Below are positions 1 through 11,100 of a DNA stretch of 64,000 nucleotides, in pieces. This DNA comes from Meghimatium bilineatum (Eukaryota > Mollusca > Gastropoda > Stylommatophora > Philomycidae). The notes under the pieces are model-generated. The model saw only the letters and a program-made list of their open reading frames with translations. It made no database searches and was not told where the DNA came from. Each line of letters opens with the position of its first letter. The stretch's first letter is position 1. The translations under genes and the position numbers were made by a program. Where the stretch lies: positions 14,274,022 through 14,338,021 of the forward strand of contig CM067317.1 in NCBI GenBank assembly GCA_034231615.1, given 5' to 3'.

Positions 1-148
1 TGTTTTTTTCCCGTAGTACAGCCTCGTTTGAAAATGCACATAAACTGGGACATGCGCAGATGAAGCCTATTCCATTTCCACGTCGGCCACCATCTTTGTC
101 ACACAAATCTTGTAGAATAGAGAGGAGTAGTTGGTTTTTTTCCTACAG

Positions 149-466
149 ACATCCAAGCAATCAAGTTTGTTCATCATGGATTCAATTTTCTTCGAGTTTA
201 TTATGGATGCCGATTCCGATGAGAAGGAAATTGTGCCGTTCCTAGAAGAAGATATCGCTCCAGTAGATGATGTGGTGTTAGATAGTGGTAATTCTAGTGA
301 TACTGATTCTGTTGGCAGCGTGGGTGAAGAAATTTTCGAGGATGTAATTGTAGAAAATTTGCATGTCCCTTCTGCATATAGCCATGATTGGCGTAGCGAC
401 TTCGATGAAATTGTTGGAGATATAGGCCTAGCTGATAACGTTAGTGTGTTAGACCTGTTTTGAGAG
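149..466 (+). CDS. Putative acidic protein exon, unidentified
   Basis: An open segment sits between a good acceptor (pyrimidine-rich run ending CCTACAG at 148) and a good donor (GAG|GTAAGT at 467). The first in-frame ATG in the exon is at 176. It would encode about 95 residues that are strongly acidic and Ser-rich (EEDIAP, SGNSSDTDSVGSVGEE, SDFDEIVGDIG) and then stop at TGA 461-463, only three bases before the donor. The low-complexity acidic N-terminus resembles the start of piggyBac-type transposases in style only; no catalytic domain is visible. It may be a 5' exon of a host gene, a domesticated or dead transposase N-terminus, or a chance ORF. I do not recognise it. Confidence 0.3.
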
Positions 467-1190
467 GTAAGTTGATTTTTATAATATAATATAGTATTGT
501 CCATTGATCACGCTGCTTTCATGATTTAGATGGTGAATCACTGAATATCGACCGTGTTGGAGCGATAAAAAATGACTAGGTCTATCTTTCAGATAACGAT
601 TTATGGCAAATCTATGAGGTTCATTCATTCTTACCAGTGACATTATGATGATTTGACAATGAAACCACATAAATACTATTTGAATTAGGTTTATTTTACA
701 GGGTTCCCACTTCAGAAAATATAAAAACCATAGATAAGTAATTTTTGTAATCATTTTTTTTTCCTTTTATCTGTTATAATTTTTTATTTTTTTGGGTGAA
801 AAATCATCTTTACTACTTTCTAATACGTCTGGTATCACACACACATGTAAAAAAATTACACCAATATATGCAGTATTCAATTCTTTATTTATATGTACAA
901 ATATTAATTAATTATCTCTAACAACAAAAAAGTTATTGAATGTTTAAAACAGCCACATTCAATAACACAAATTCTCAAATAGAATTCAGTGGCAGGGGGA
1001 AGTTTTTGGATTTGTAAACACAGCTTGCTAACGGTTATTAAGGATACAATGAAAAGTTACCTCTATTATTCAGACATCTCCTCAAGGAGCTATGGGCCAT
1101 GTATTCATATAATTTATCCCTAAAAGCACCTCAAAGTGTTACGAGATAGTTAAAAAAAATTCCTGGAATTAGTAATTATATAGAAATAAG
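467..1190. other. AT-rich non-coding stretch
   Basis: Very AT-rich with T and A homopolymer runs. No exon with matching splice sites, no recognised repeat and no ORF of note on either strand. Confidence 0.5.
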
Positions 1191-1196
1191 TAACCA

Positions 1197-1695
1197 TAAA
1201 ATTATCAGCACTATATTTCCTTCAAAGTAGTTCCCTTTGGCAACTACACATTTTTGTCAACAGCATAAAGCTGCTGGAAACATTCATGGAACCCATTATT
1301 TGACACCTCTATCAACTGTCTTATCATATTGGGGATAACATCATCTACATCCTTGAATCTCTTTTCTTGCATTGCTAATTTCAGTTGAGGGAACAAGAAA
1401 CAAATGAAGCTGGTGCAAGGTCGGGAGAATATGGAGACTGTTCCAAGGCAGTCATATTGTGCTTTGCTAGGTACTGCTTTACCAGCAGGGATTGATGTGT
1501 CAGCACATTGTCATGAAGCATAATTCAACTGTTTGTTCACTTTTCTAGTCCCTGTCTTCTGATTGCACTTCTTTGCAGTATCTATATGTTTTATTAAGCA
1601 ATGTTAGTGTCTCTGAGGGTGACTTCTCAAGCAAAACACAGAATTTGACATTTGTACATTGTTCAATCAAGAACATTTTCAACCCTGATGATGCA
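1197..1695 (-). mobile_element. Mariner-family transposase remnant, internally deleted
   Basis: Read on the minus strand, about 1690-1560 gives the N-terminal helix-turn-helix start typical of mariner transposases (EQCTNVKFCVLLEKSPSETL). After a frame change, about 1535-1197 gives the C-terminal catalytic part: LHDNVLTHQSLLVKQYL, then SPDLAPASF, then a CFQQLYAVDKNVCVAKGNYF-like tail. The second and third catalytic Asp positions (HDN and SPD) are kept. The roughly 170 residues between the two parts, with the first catalytic Asp, are missing, so the copy is dead. Terminal inverted repeats were not found. Confidence 0.75.
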
Positions 1696-2084
1696 GCTAG
1701 CACAAGGCACAAACATCTGTATCTTCTCTTCAAGAGTATATATGATGTATGCCTGCCATTTCCTTTCATCAAGGTCATCACCAACATCTAAACATATAAT
1801 CTCCATAACATCATCTTTCATTCAAACACCAGTCAACTATTCTAGGAACTTTTTGAAGCTACCTTGTATTAAATAGTTCATGCTTACTGACCTGTTCTAT
1901 ATGGAAATTCTCAGAACTTTTGATAGCTTCATGCATCAAGTTTCTTTCAGCCAACTGTAAAATAAGATACGGATAAATGAACAGTCAACTTCAACTAAAG
2001 ACAAATACATAGTTGAAGTTAAGATGTGACGGGACAGTGGTGTAAATAACATGGTAGAACAATGCATCTCAGTTCTCTTGTCTA

Positions 2085-2165
2085 TATTCTTCTGGAAATC
2101 TAGTAGTATCATTGTCCTAACCCCAAAAAAATAGACACATAGTGGGAGTTTGAGAATGAACGATT
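2085..2165 (+). repeat. Fragment of the hairpin retroposon family
   Basis: Contains CTGGAAATCTAGTAGTATCATTGTCCT followed closely by GAGTTTGAGAATGAACG, the hairpin half and 3' part of the short dispersed family described at 34501-34664. Both ends are lost. Confidence 0.5.
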
Positions 2166-2219
2166 ATAAAATAGAGGTAAGAAAAAATATGAAAAATGTG
2201 TCTTGTGTATAAGTTTTTA

Positions 2220-2390
2220 AATGATGATTTCTGCCGAAGACGGATGTGTTGGGCCATTGGCGCAAATGAAACGGCGACACAGCACATTTCCATTCTCTGG
2301 ACTACATCCAGCTGGAGATCTAGTAGTACTGCTACAGGAGAGATTCAGCAGGAGTTTGAGAATGAACGCTGAAGAAGAAGAATGATGATT
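2220..2390 (+). mobile_element. Short hairpin retroposon, copy with 10-bp TSD
   Basis: The element body is 2230-2380. It runs from GCCGAAGACGGATGTGT through the TCTGGACTACATCCAGCTGG hairpin arm and GAGTTTGAGAATGAACG to a (GAA)n tail. It is bracketed by the direct repeat AATGATGATT at 2220-2229 and 2381-2390, consistent with a target-site duplication made by target-primed reverse transcription. It has no coding capacity. Confidence 0.75.
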
Positions 2391-2659
2391 AAGGCTTGAT
2401 GGCAAACTAGAAAAAAATAACAAATCAGACAATTATATATAACAAATATGTACAATTTTAACAGATCTGTCAATGTAACTCATTTCTTGAATTGTCATGA
2501 AACCAATAATTGGAATTTTAAATATTCTATTCAGGAGTGAAAGAATTAACTTTCACATGAACTTACAAATGTTCTGTTAAATCATAAATGAGATATAAAT
2601 TATAATGTCATATTGATATAGTTTTCAGATCATCATCACACTTTGAATATGTCCATAGG

Positions 2660-3057
2660 TTCTCCAATCTGCACCTGAGTGTATCCACCATTACATAGGT
2701 GATCAAACTCCACCTGAGTGTATCCACCATTACATAGATGATCCATTCTGTACCTGAGTGTATCCACCATTACATAGGTGATTCAAACTCCACCTGAGTG
2801 TATCCACCATTACATAGATGATCCATTCTGTACCTGAGTGTATCCACCATTACATAGGTGATCCAATCTCTACCCGAGTGTATCTACCATAACAAAGGTG
2901 ATTTAATCTCCACTTGAGTGTATCTACCATAACAAAGGTGATTTAATCTCCACTTGAGTGTATTCACCATAACAAAGGTGATTTAATCTCCACTTGAGTG
3001 TATTCACCATAACAAAGGTGATTTAATCTCCACTTGAGTGTATTCACCATAACACGA
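2660..3057. repeat. 39-bp minisatellite
   Basis: About ten tandem units of roughly 39 bp built on CCACCTGAGTGTATCCACCA then TTACATAGGTGAT. Two sub-variants alternate on the left (CATTACATAGG) and a second type (CATAACAAAGG) fills the right. The array abuts the C-terminal end of the retroelement remnant that starts at 3058. Confidence 0.9.
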
Positions 3058-4560
3058 TGACTAGCAGTTGCAGTTATATGTTTGTTGACATACTGTCTTC
3101 TATTCCAAGAGAACCGCTCACTTCTGGCAGCCTCGTATTTCAAGCCTAATTCATTTATGCTGGACATTGGAAAGGAATTGTCATCCTCACCAACTTCATT
3201 TATCCGTATTATCCATGTTGTTTCTTGTAAAGAGTTTAAAATGCCAGCCAAATCCATGTTCTACCACCTGACACAGTAGCAGTGCGTGCCAGTCGACATC
3301 TGCTTTATCATTACCTTGAACACCCACGTGACCACACGCAAAAATGAATGTGACACATTCCAACTTTAACTTCTCCACAGCCTCAAATCACTGTTCATAA
3401 ATGCAGCCAATTTCTAAATTTTCCTGAACAGGCTCATCGAGTCAATGAGGATGCAGACGTGAGTTGTCCAGTTGTCCTCTGCTATAATCTCCATAGTCAT
3501 TCTGCTTGTAGTCATTCTCCATAGTCATACAGCAAAAGCACCACTTTTCTCTTTGATGGTCTTCCCTACATATTGAGCAGTGTAGACTCAAGTACTTGTC
3601 TTACAACAAAACCATCTATGAATATAATTATGTCCCTTTCGAAGTAATTCTCGCTGATCAATGCTTATTCCTCAGACTCTACAGTGATAAGGCACCACTT
3701 TTTGCATTGTCTACTGAAGGAGATCTGGCAATCTACAAGCATTACTGCACCTGGTTCCAAATCTTCCAACATGCACATACTTTATATGATATCCTCAGCA
3801 CAGTCCATCCATGATTTAATTTTTTAGTCTACTACCTTTCACTACCTTTTAGTCTATTACCTTTCATTACCTTTTAAAATACAGTCGGTATTCTTTGTTA
3901 CATGTGATTTGTAGGCAAGCTCATGCTCAGCGAAACTATATTCTGTGCTCAGTAGTTGAACAGTCAAGTAAGAATCACATGACTCACGCATCACCTCATT
4001 CTGGGTGTTATTCAATCTTTCAAAATGTGTCTGGCTGGGCATAAGAGTTGCTAATGCATACTCTGTCACTGAAACAACTAGGTCCTGATATAAAAGAAAT
4101 AGTAACCTCTGTCAAACTGAGCTGCAGCAATAACTTTCAATGCTGCAAGACCATTGCCTGCTTTTACAATATGGTCAACAAGGTCTTCAAAACTCAAGAT
4201 TCCTGTCAAAAAAACACCCTCAAATATTTCATTAAGCCAACTCTTTCAAGAGTCCCTCCTGCACTGAGTAGCACACAGAGTAGATGCATTTGCTATGTGG
4301 TTGTTAGAGAAAACAATGTTACAGAGCCTTTGTTGGATTCACCAAAGTCCATGCATTATTGCACCATTTCCCTATGTGAGTCAACTCATTTTGTAATACT
4401 TTGACACAAATCTCTGGATTTATACTTTTCCCATACACCTGAATGTCATTAGTGTACAACATATTTCTGCTAGCTATTCCATCAATCCATCACTGGAGAG
4501 TCACCTCTAGCTCTATTTCCAATGCATTTTACTAGAGATTTTTGTTGAGTACAATTATTT
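3058..4560 (-). mobile_element. Non-LTR retrotransposon remnant (RT to RNase H)
   Basis: On the minus strand, about 4560-4400 encodes the reverse transcriptase palm with a degenerate catalytic box (LYTNDIQVYG, where YADD is expected) followed by LQNELTHIGKWCNNAWTLVN. About 4060-3860 resembles the post-RT region of I/Jockey-type elements (THFERLNNTQNEVMRESCDS). About 3630-3590 has the RNase H start (IIIFIDGFV), and 3378-3058 the RNase H end and tail (ACGHVGVQGNDKADVD, then RRQYVNKHITATASHRVM). Several stops and frame changes make it a pseudogene. It lies in the intron or flank downstream of OTUD5 exon 5. Confidence 0.75.
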
Positions 4561-4991
4561 GTTACATTACATCTATGTTCAATCTTCTCATTCTTAAATT
4601 TTATATTACATTACCCATGATTCCAAAATCCTGTTGTAATTGTTGGTATTCTTTGAGGATTGTCTTCTATGACTACTTTGATTCACTTAAAATCTGTCTA
4701 TAGCTACAATTTTCTCTTTGACAGCCCTGATAGAATACATATGAGAATCATAATTGTTACTTCTCTTTACATAGTCAGAACTTGTTTTATCCACTTTGAC
4801 TTGGACATTTTATTGTTTCCCATGGCACATTCTGGTTATCTATACACAAAATTCATCCACTGTGTCAACTCTCTCTCTTCAGTACCATGTCATTCACCCC
4901 ACCATTTCCTGCCAAATAGTGAAATGTACACTAAAATCCATGCTACCATCATAAAATTAACATCACTCAAAATATAATAAGAATCACTCAC

Positions 4992-5140
4992 CCCAGGCTG
5001 TAATCCTGGCAATCCCAGCCCTACACCAATTGAAGCTGAATAAGGATCCACAATTGAATTGTAATGCACATTGCCATGGTAACTCAAGCGAATGGGAGGG
5101 TTGTCTGTTTTATAAGCAGTGTCAAAGGTGTTCATTGGTT
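4992..5140 (-). CDS. OTUD5: OTUD5 coding exon 5 (catalytic His)
   Basis: Acceptor TTTTCCAG|AACCAATG and donor CAGCCTGGG|GTGAGT, 149 bp, ending in phase 0. It encodes [20 protein letters not shown], then [11 protein letters not shown] with catalytic His301, then [13 protein letters not shown] at the end of the OTU domain. The next exon, expected to encode the long helical segment, is not found down to base 1. Confidence 0.96.
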
Positions 5141-8100
5141 CTGGAAAATAATGTATCAAATTTTAATAAACATTTCCCTTGTGATGCTACTTACTGTAAC
5201 CTGAAAATATGAGAACAAGGTAATTGTAAAGCAGACAGTTCGGGTAATAGAAGTCAAATGTAGATAGTACTCAGTAAGACAATCTATCTATGGATAGGAC
5301 AGTCAAACAGTAAGAAGTCCAAGTCCACTGAAGTCAGAGCGACAATATTCTTTGTGGATTGGAGGAACTGGGTGCTGTTACTTATCCTTGTAAATCAAAG
5401 AACACGGAAAGCCATGGAATAAGACAGATATTCATACACAATAAAAAAGGATTTATTTATATATATATATATTATACACACACACGTGCACAAGGTGTCT
5501 ATAAAGTCACTTTGCACTCATTTACATTGCTGGTGACACTACATTACATTAATTTTGAGTCACAGTGCACAATGGACATACACAACTTTCAATGATGTCA
5601 TATTCATCACTTATATACCTATTCAAATTCAACACACAGCACTTTATAGGCTCTCTCTCTCTAAATATATATAAATACATATATATATAGATCAATATTC
5701 ATCAGATTATATAAATTCAGTATGTCCTACAGCGTGTGGTAACTGCTGACTGTTCTGTATTGATGCTGCTCATTTCTTGGAACATGAAGCTCCACTCCCA
5801 GGTCCTGCATTCTAGCCCCATAGACACAGAATAAAAAATACATGCCACATCATCCAACTGGTTGAACTCCTTGATTGCATTCAAAACATCAACATGGTCC
5901 ATTGAACTACTAGTCACTGTGGCCACGCTGGCAAGTCTGTCTTCTCTTTCATTTTCCCTAACACCCACCTGTCCAGACACAAAAAATAAAGGTATCACAG
6001 AAAATGGGACACTCCCATAAGTGCTCTGCTCTCTTTCCAGCATCTCAGTGTATGTAGACTCAAGAGTCCTGTCAGGTGTGTGGAACACTCCCATAAGTGG
6101 TCTGCTTTCCGTTCCAGCAGCCATCCCATTGTATGTAGAGTCCCAGTCAGGAGTTGATTATACAATCTTATGGGTCTTTCCAAAAAGACTACTTTTCCTT
6201 CCCTCACAAATAAACATTTCCATTTTTGACATTCTTTGTATGTGTACATTCTCAGCCTCTTTAACCTCATCTTCAAGGTAACTCATCAGCAGTTACTTCA
6301 TATCGGTTTCAACCACTGACAATGTAAAAAACCGACTGAATCTTTTGAAGCATATTCACAAACAAAATCAATCAGAAACAGCAGACGCTTCACTCTGTGA
6401 CTCTAGCCATATTATTGCCATCACGGACCTCCATTGTCAATGATCTCAAGGACCATCATCATCACCTCCATTGTCACACTGTTATTGGTTGTATAGAAAG
6501 CACCACTTTCTTCCCTAATACATTTCCCTCTGAATAAACCATTAATGGCAGAGTCTGGTTAAGTGCCAAACAACGGACCATCAGAGTAGACAACACTATC
6601 TCCATCCAAGGAATTCTCACTGATCAGAGCCTGAGAGTTTATATTATACATGCAATGATTATAATTGAATTGGTTAGTTCTATGCTTTTGATGACATGAA
6701 AAAGGAATTACCTAAGCTGTATTGGTACACTTCCACTGGTCTGTTAAACAGTTCAGTTATAGCTTGAATCTCCAGGTGGTTACCATGGCATGAGTCAAGC
6801 CGCTTGCGATTTATGTACATGGTAAAATCTTCAGTGACATACTGAGAGTAAAAGTCTGCATTCTTTGACTGAAATATTGGAAATTTGACATTACAATAAA
6901 ATATCATTCATCAACATCAGATTAGACAGGTTGGGAAGTTCATGCATTATGGTAATAAGCTAGGTAGTTACTAAAACGTGGCTCGATTTCCTCCAGTTGA
7001 TTATTTTGTCATTTTTGCATAGAAGTAGTCAATGAATCTGAGATACACTGAGTGTTTGCAGATGTACCAAAAAAAAAAACAACCCCACAATATGATTCTT
7101 AGAAACAGACACTATATTTTAGAGGAATAAAACAAGAATCTTTGAAAAGCTTTGAGGCTGTTAAAATATAAATTGTGAATCAAATATAAATACATCAAAA
7201 ACACAAATACCAAAGAAGATAAATCAGCAAGTAGCAACTAGGAATCTAACAGAGGTAACAGGATGTCCAATCAGTGATAAAATCTTGCTACAATAAAATT
7301 TACTATCTAAGAATTGATAATATTTTTAAAGTCTTTCTAACAGTTGTGAAAATTGTATTAGGCACACTTTATTTTTAGCAAATAAATTAACAACATTGTC
7401 AGTGTTTTGTCAAGGCATGAATGCTTTGATCAAGGCATGCATAGCAACACCATGACCTGCCATGCATATTGTAAATGGTGAATAATAAGGTTTTGAGGTG
7501 GGGTTGACTGTTACATCATAGTGGCCTAGAAGACATGCTAAAGTTGAATGTTTCTGATGAAAAAGTTTAGATGTCAAAGCGAAGCTGTAAACAAAACCAC
7601 AAAGTATTACTACTAATCTTATAAATCAAACGACCTTCAATATTTGTAAAATTGAATAAATCTGTAGCAAGTATGTATAGCCTGAATCGGTGCGGTATAT
7701 TTCCTTGTACAAGCAGAGAATTTGTGTACATTTATCCGAAATCGAGTACTACACAATTTAAAAAAATATTATTGGTACGTCAAATACTGGTAACAGAGGG
7801 AAAAAACTTACCGGTCACACCCCCCCCCCAAAAAGACACCAAAAAAACAAGTGACTCGCATGTTTTTGTCCAATATATTCGAGCCAGAAGCACGTGCTTC
7901 CACATGGAACAATACAGCATGGAGAATCCAAAAGAGAAAATAAATTGGGTACACTAAAGAAAAACATTCAAACAAATGAAAGAGGGGTAAGGCATGTATT
8001 TCATTGCTCACTCAAACTATTTAACATTTACATAGAGAACATTTTTTAACACTTTAAGGACAGAGCTTAAAAATGTGTATACTGTCAAAAAGGCAGAGCC

Positions 8101-11100
8101 ATTTCCAGGGGGAAAAAGAAGACATGGGTCCATTTTGGAAAATCTTTTTAAAACATCACAACTAAGTTTAAACATAGTAAAAGAATATATATTCTTGGAG
8201 GGAATATATTGAGGTACCTTTCTATGAACTTCTGAAGGTTGAAAACACACATGTGAATTAGGTAATCTAATTTACATATAGTAATTAATTTTTTTTGCAT
8301 GTCCAACCTGTGACGCATACTTGACAAAAACACATCAAACTCATGAAATAAAACATTTATTTTGTCTGAACAATTCATTCATTTATTGGTACCATGCCTT
8401 ACGGTGTAGGAGATCCTGCCTCTCCACAATCCTCTGTTTGTTATACATTTAAATATAGTTTCTGATGATTCTGCATCATGCCAGGCTTTCAAATCATTCA
8501 ACATTTTCTCACATTGTCTTCCTCTGTCTCTCTTACCCTCGATCTTTCCAGTTGTTAAGATGTTCTCCAGCCCACCTCTTCTCATGACATGACCCAGAAA
8601 CTGTGATTGTTGTCTTCTAATAAAGTTAATAAGTTCTCTATTTGAGTTTACCAGTTGTCGAATTATAGCATTACTCTTTTTAGCCTCCTTGATATTTTCA
8701 AAATTCTTTTATAAAACCACACTCTGTGGCTTCCAGAAGTTTTCTTGCAATATTGTCAATTGTCTATGCTTCACTACCATATAACAGTATGGGCTCTATG
8801 TAACATTTTAGTATATTCTTTCTTACTTCTATTGATAATTAATTATTACGCAAGATGTTCCTCATATCTTCTGGAATGCTGCTTTTGCCTGTGCTGTTCG
8901 ACTTTTTATCTAATAATTGTGCCCAAATATTTAAATTTGTCTACTTGTTTAAGAACTGTCCCGTTGACCGTGATGTTACATTTAGAAGAGTTAGGTGTTT
9001 TAGATGTAACCATTACCTCTGTTTTCTTGGTGTTCAAGCTGAGATCTTTTTTGTTTGCTTTTTTCTACTATAGTTGTAATTCTTTTTCACTCTTTGCTAC
9101 CAGAACCGCGTCATAAGCATATCTCAGCTTATTCACATTACACCCACCAACAGCTATTCCTGGCATATTTTCTATAGATCTAAAAATCATTTCACTGTAT
9201 AAGTTAAACAGATCAGGTGGTAGCACACCCTTGTCGTACTCATTGTCTTATTGGATGAAATTCCCCTATTTGGCTGTTGATTTTGATTGCTGCTATTTGT
9301 TACAAATATATGCTCTCTATTATTTTGAACATTACAAACAAATAATATCTATATTTATGTTTAGGAGGATATGGGCCATGGACTCCCTTCTGACATTTGC
9401 TATGCATCTTGAGGATTCGTTTTCTTCCTCTAGAATTTTCCTGTTGTTGCAAAAATACAGCAATCCTTTTCTTTATTGTATGGGATCTCTGACACTCTTG
9501 CTTATGACATATATCAACTATTGGAATTGATCTGTCGTGTTTGTTTCTTTGACAAACAGTTCAATTAAAGCTACTGTAAAAAAACAAAAATTCTAAATAT
9601 GTTATATGCCACAGAAGGACTGTTATCTATGGGCATGTGATTAGGTCCAGTTACTTCCATGAGTGAATAGGGTCACTTCTATCCAGTTCTTCCTCTTCTT
9701 CTTCAGCGTTCATTTTTAAACTTCCGCAGAATCTCTCTTTGTAGCAGGAGCATGGTCCTACTAGATAGCCAGCAGAATGTAGTCCAGAGAATGTACATGC
9801 GCTGTTTCACCGTTTTATTTACGCCAATGGCCAGACACATCAGTCTTTGGCCCGACACATCAGTCTTATCCAGTTCAGTTCCATGTAACTCTAAACCATG
9901 GGAAAATGTGATCGTTATTTCCCCCTAATTCTTCCATAGTATTACAATATCTTCACTGATATCTAGATCACTACCAGTAACATCTGAGACATATTTCTTG
10001 GTCACATCTGAATCACTGGACACCATTTTACTTTCAAAACCATTTGTAGAAAACATTTTTAAGTCAACATTTACTTAAGAGCATAGAAAAATTTCAAACA
10101 ATGACCAAACATGAGCGTAAACTATCTAGGTAGCTTCTATTGATATGCTAGCGTGTGCTGCAAATGAAAGTGACCATAATATTGGTCAATGTTATTCATA
10201 GTTAGCCATACAGAAACATTCTTTCTCTGGCCGATGGATTGGCCCGTTCGTCTTCCTTGCTAAGTAAGCATGAGCTGATAATTGACCATGATCGTCCCAA
10301 GGAAGTTGAACATATGGAAGGAATGGCAGGAACTAAGATCAGTAAAGTAAAGAATATGGACTACATATAAACATTAAAAAACCAAAAAAAACCATGATAA
10401 TCAGAGGAACGAATACTAAATATAAAATTACATGGACAGACATGTAGATCAATACCAATATTCCACAGAAGACGGATGTGTCTGGCCATTGGAGCAAATA
10501 AAACGGCGACACAATGCATTTCCATTCTCTGGACTACATCCTGCTGGAAATCTAGTAGGACCATGGTCCTGTTACAAGAGAGATACAGCAGGAGTTTGAG
10601 AATGAACTCTGAAGAAGAAGAAGAACCAGGACCTCTCAGATGGTACCGTCGCCTTGCAACCTTCGTATTAACACATTTTATGTCTTCAACCACACCATCT
10701 TTTTTTAAAGACAGAAAACAAATTGACAAGTTGAGAGGCGAGCGAGTGCCATCTGAGAGGACCTGGTCCAAATCCAGTTTGCTGCATTGTGATTTTTCTT
10801 ACTTGAAGGTAGAGTTATTAGGAAGGTGAGCAAGAGGTAGGCATAGATACAAGTGGGAGGGAAATCATGAGATAGACAGATTACATTCTAGTAGAATGTA
10901 CCACCAAATCAAGACACAGAGAATGTTGGAGGTCCATTGTAGCTAACCTCCGTTGCGGAGATGACGTATAATTATGATAACGTACATTAAAACAGTTATA
11001 ATACCATATAATCCAGGCAATGTTTTCGGACAATTCCATGCATTTCTTGATCCCCGTACACTTGATCAGCTGTTCACACAAAACAAACACAAAATATTTT

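Noticed and set aside
4048-4404. 118-codon plus-strand ORF
   Set aside because: Antisense shadow of the LINE remnant, which reads convincingly on the minus strand.
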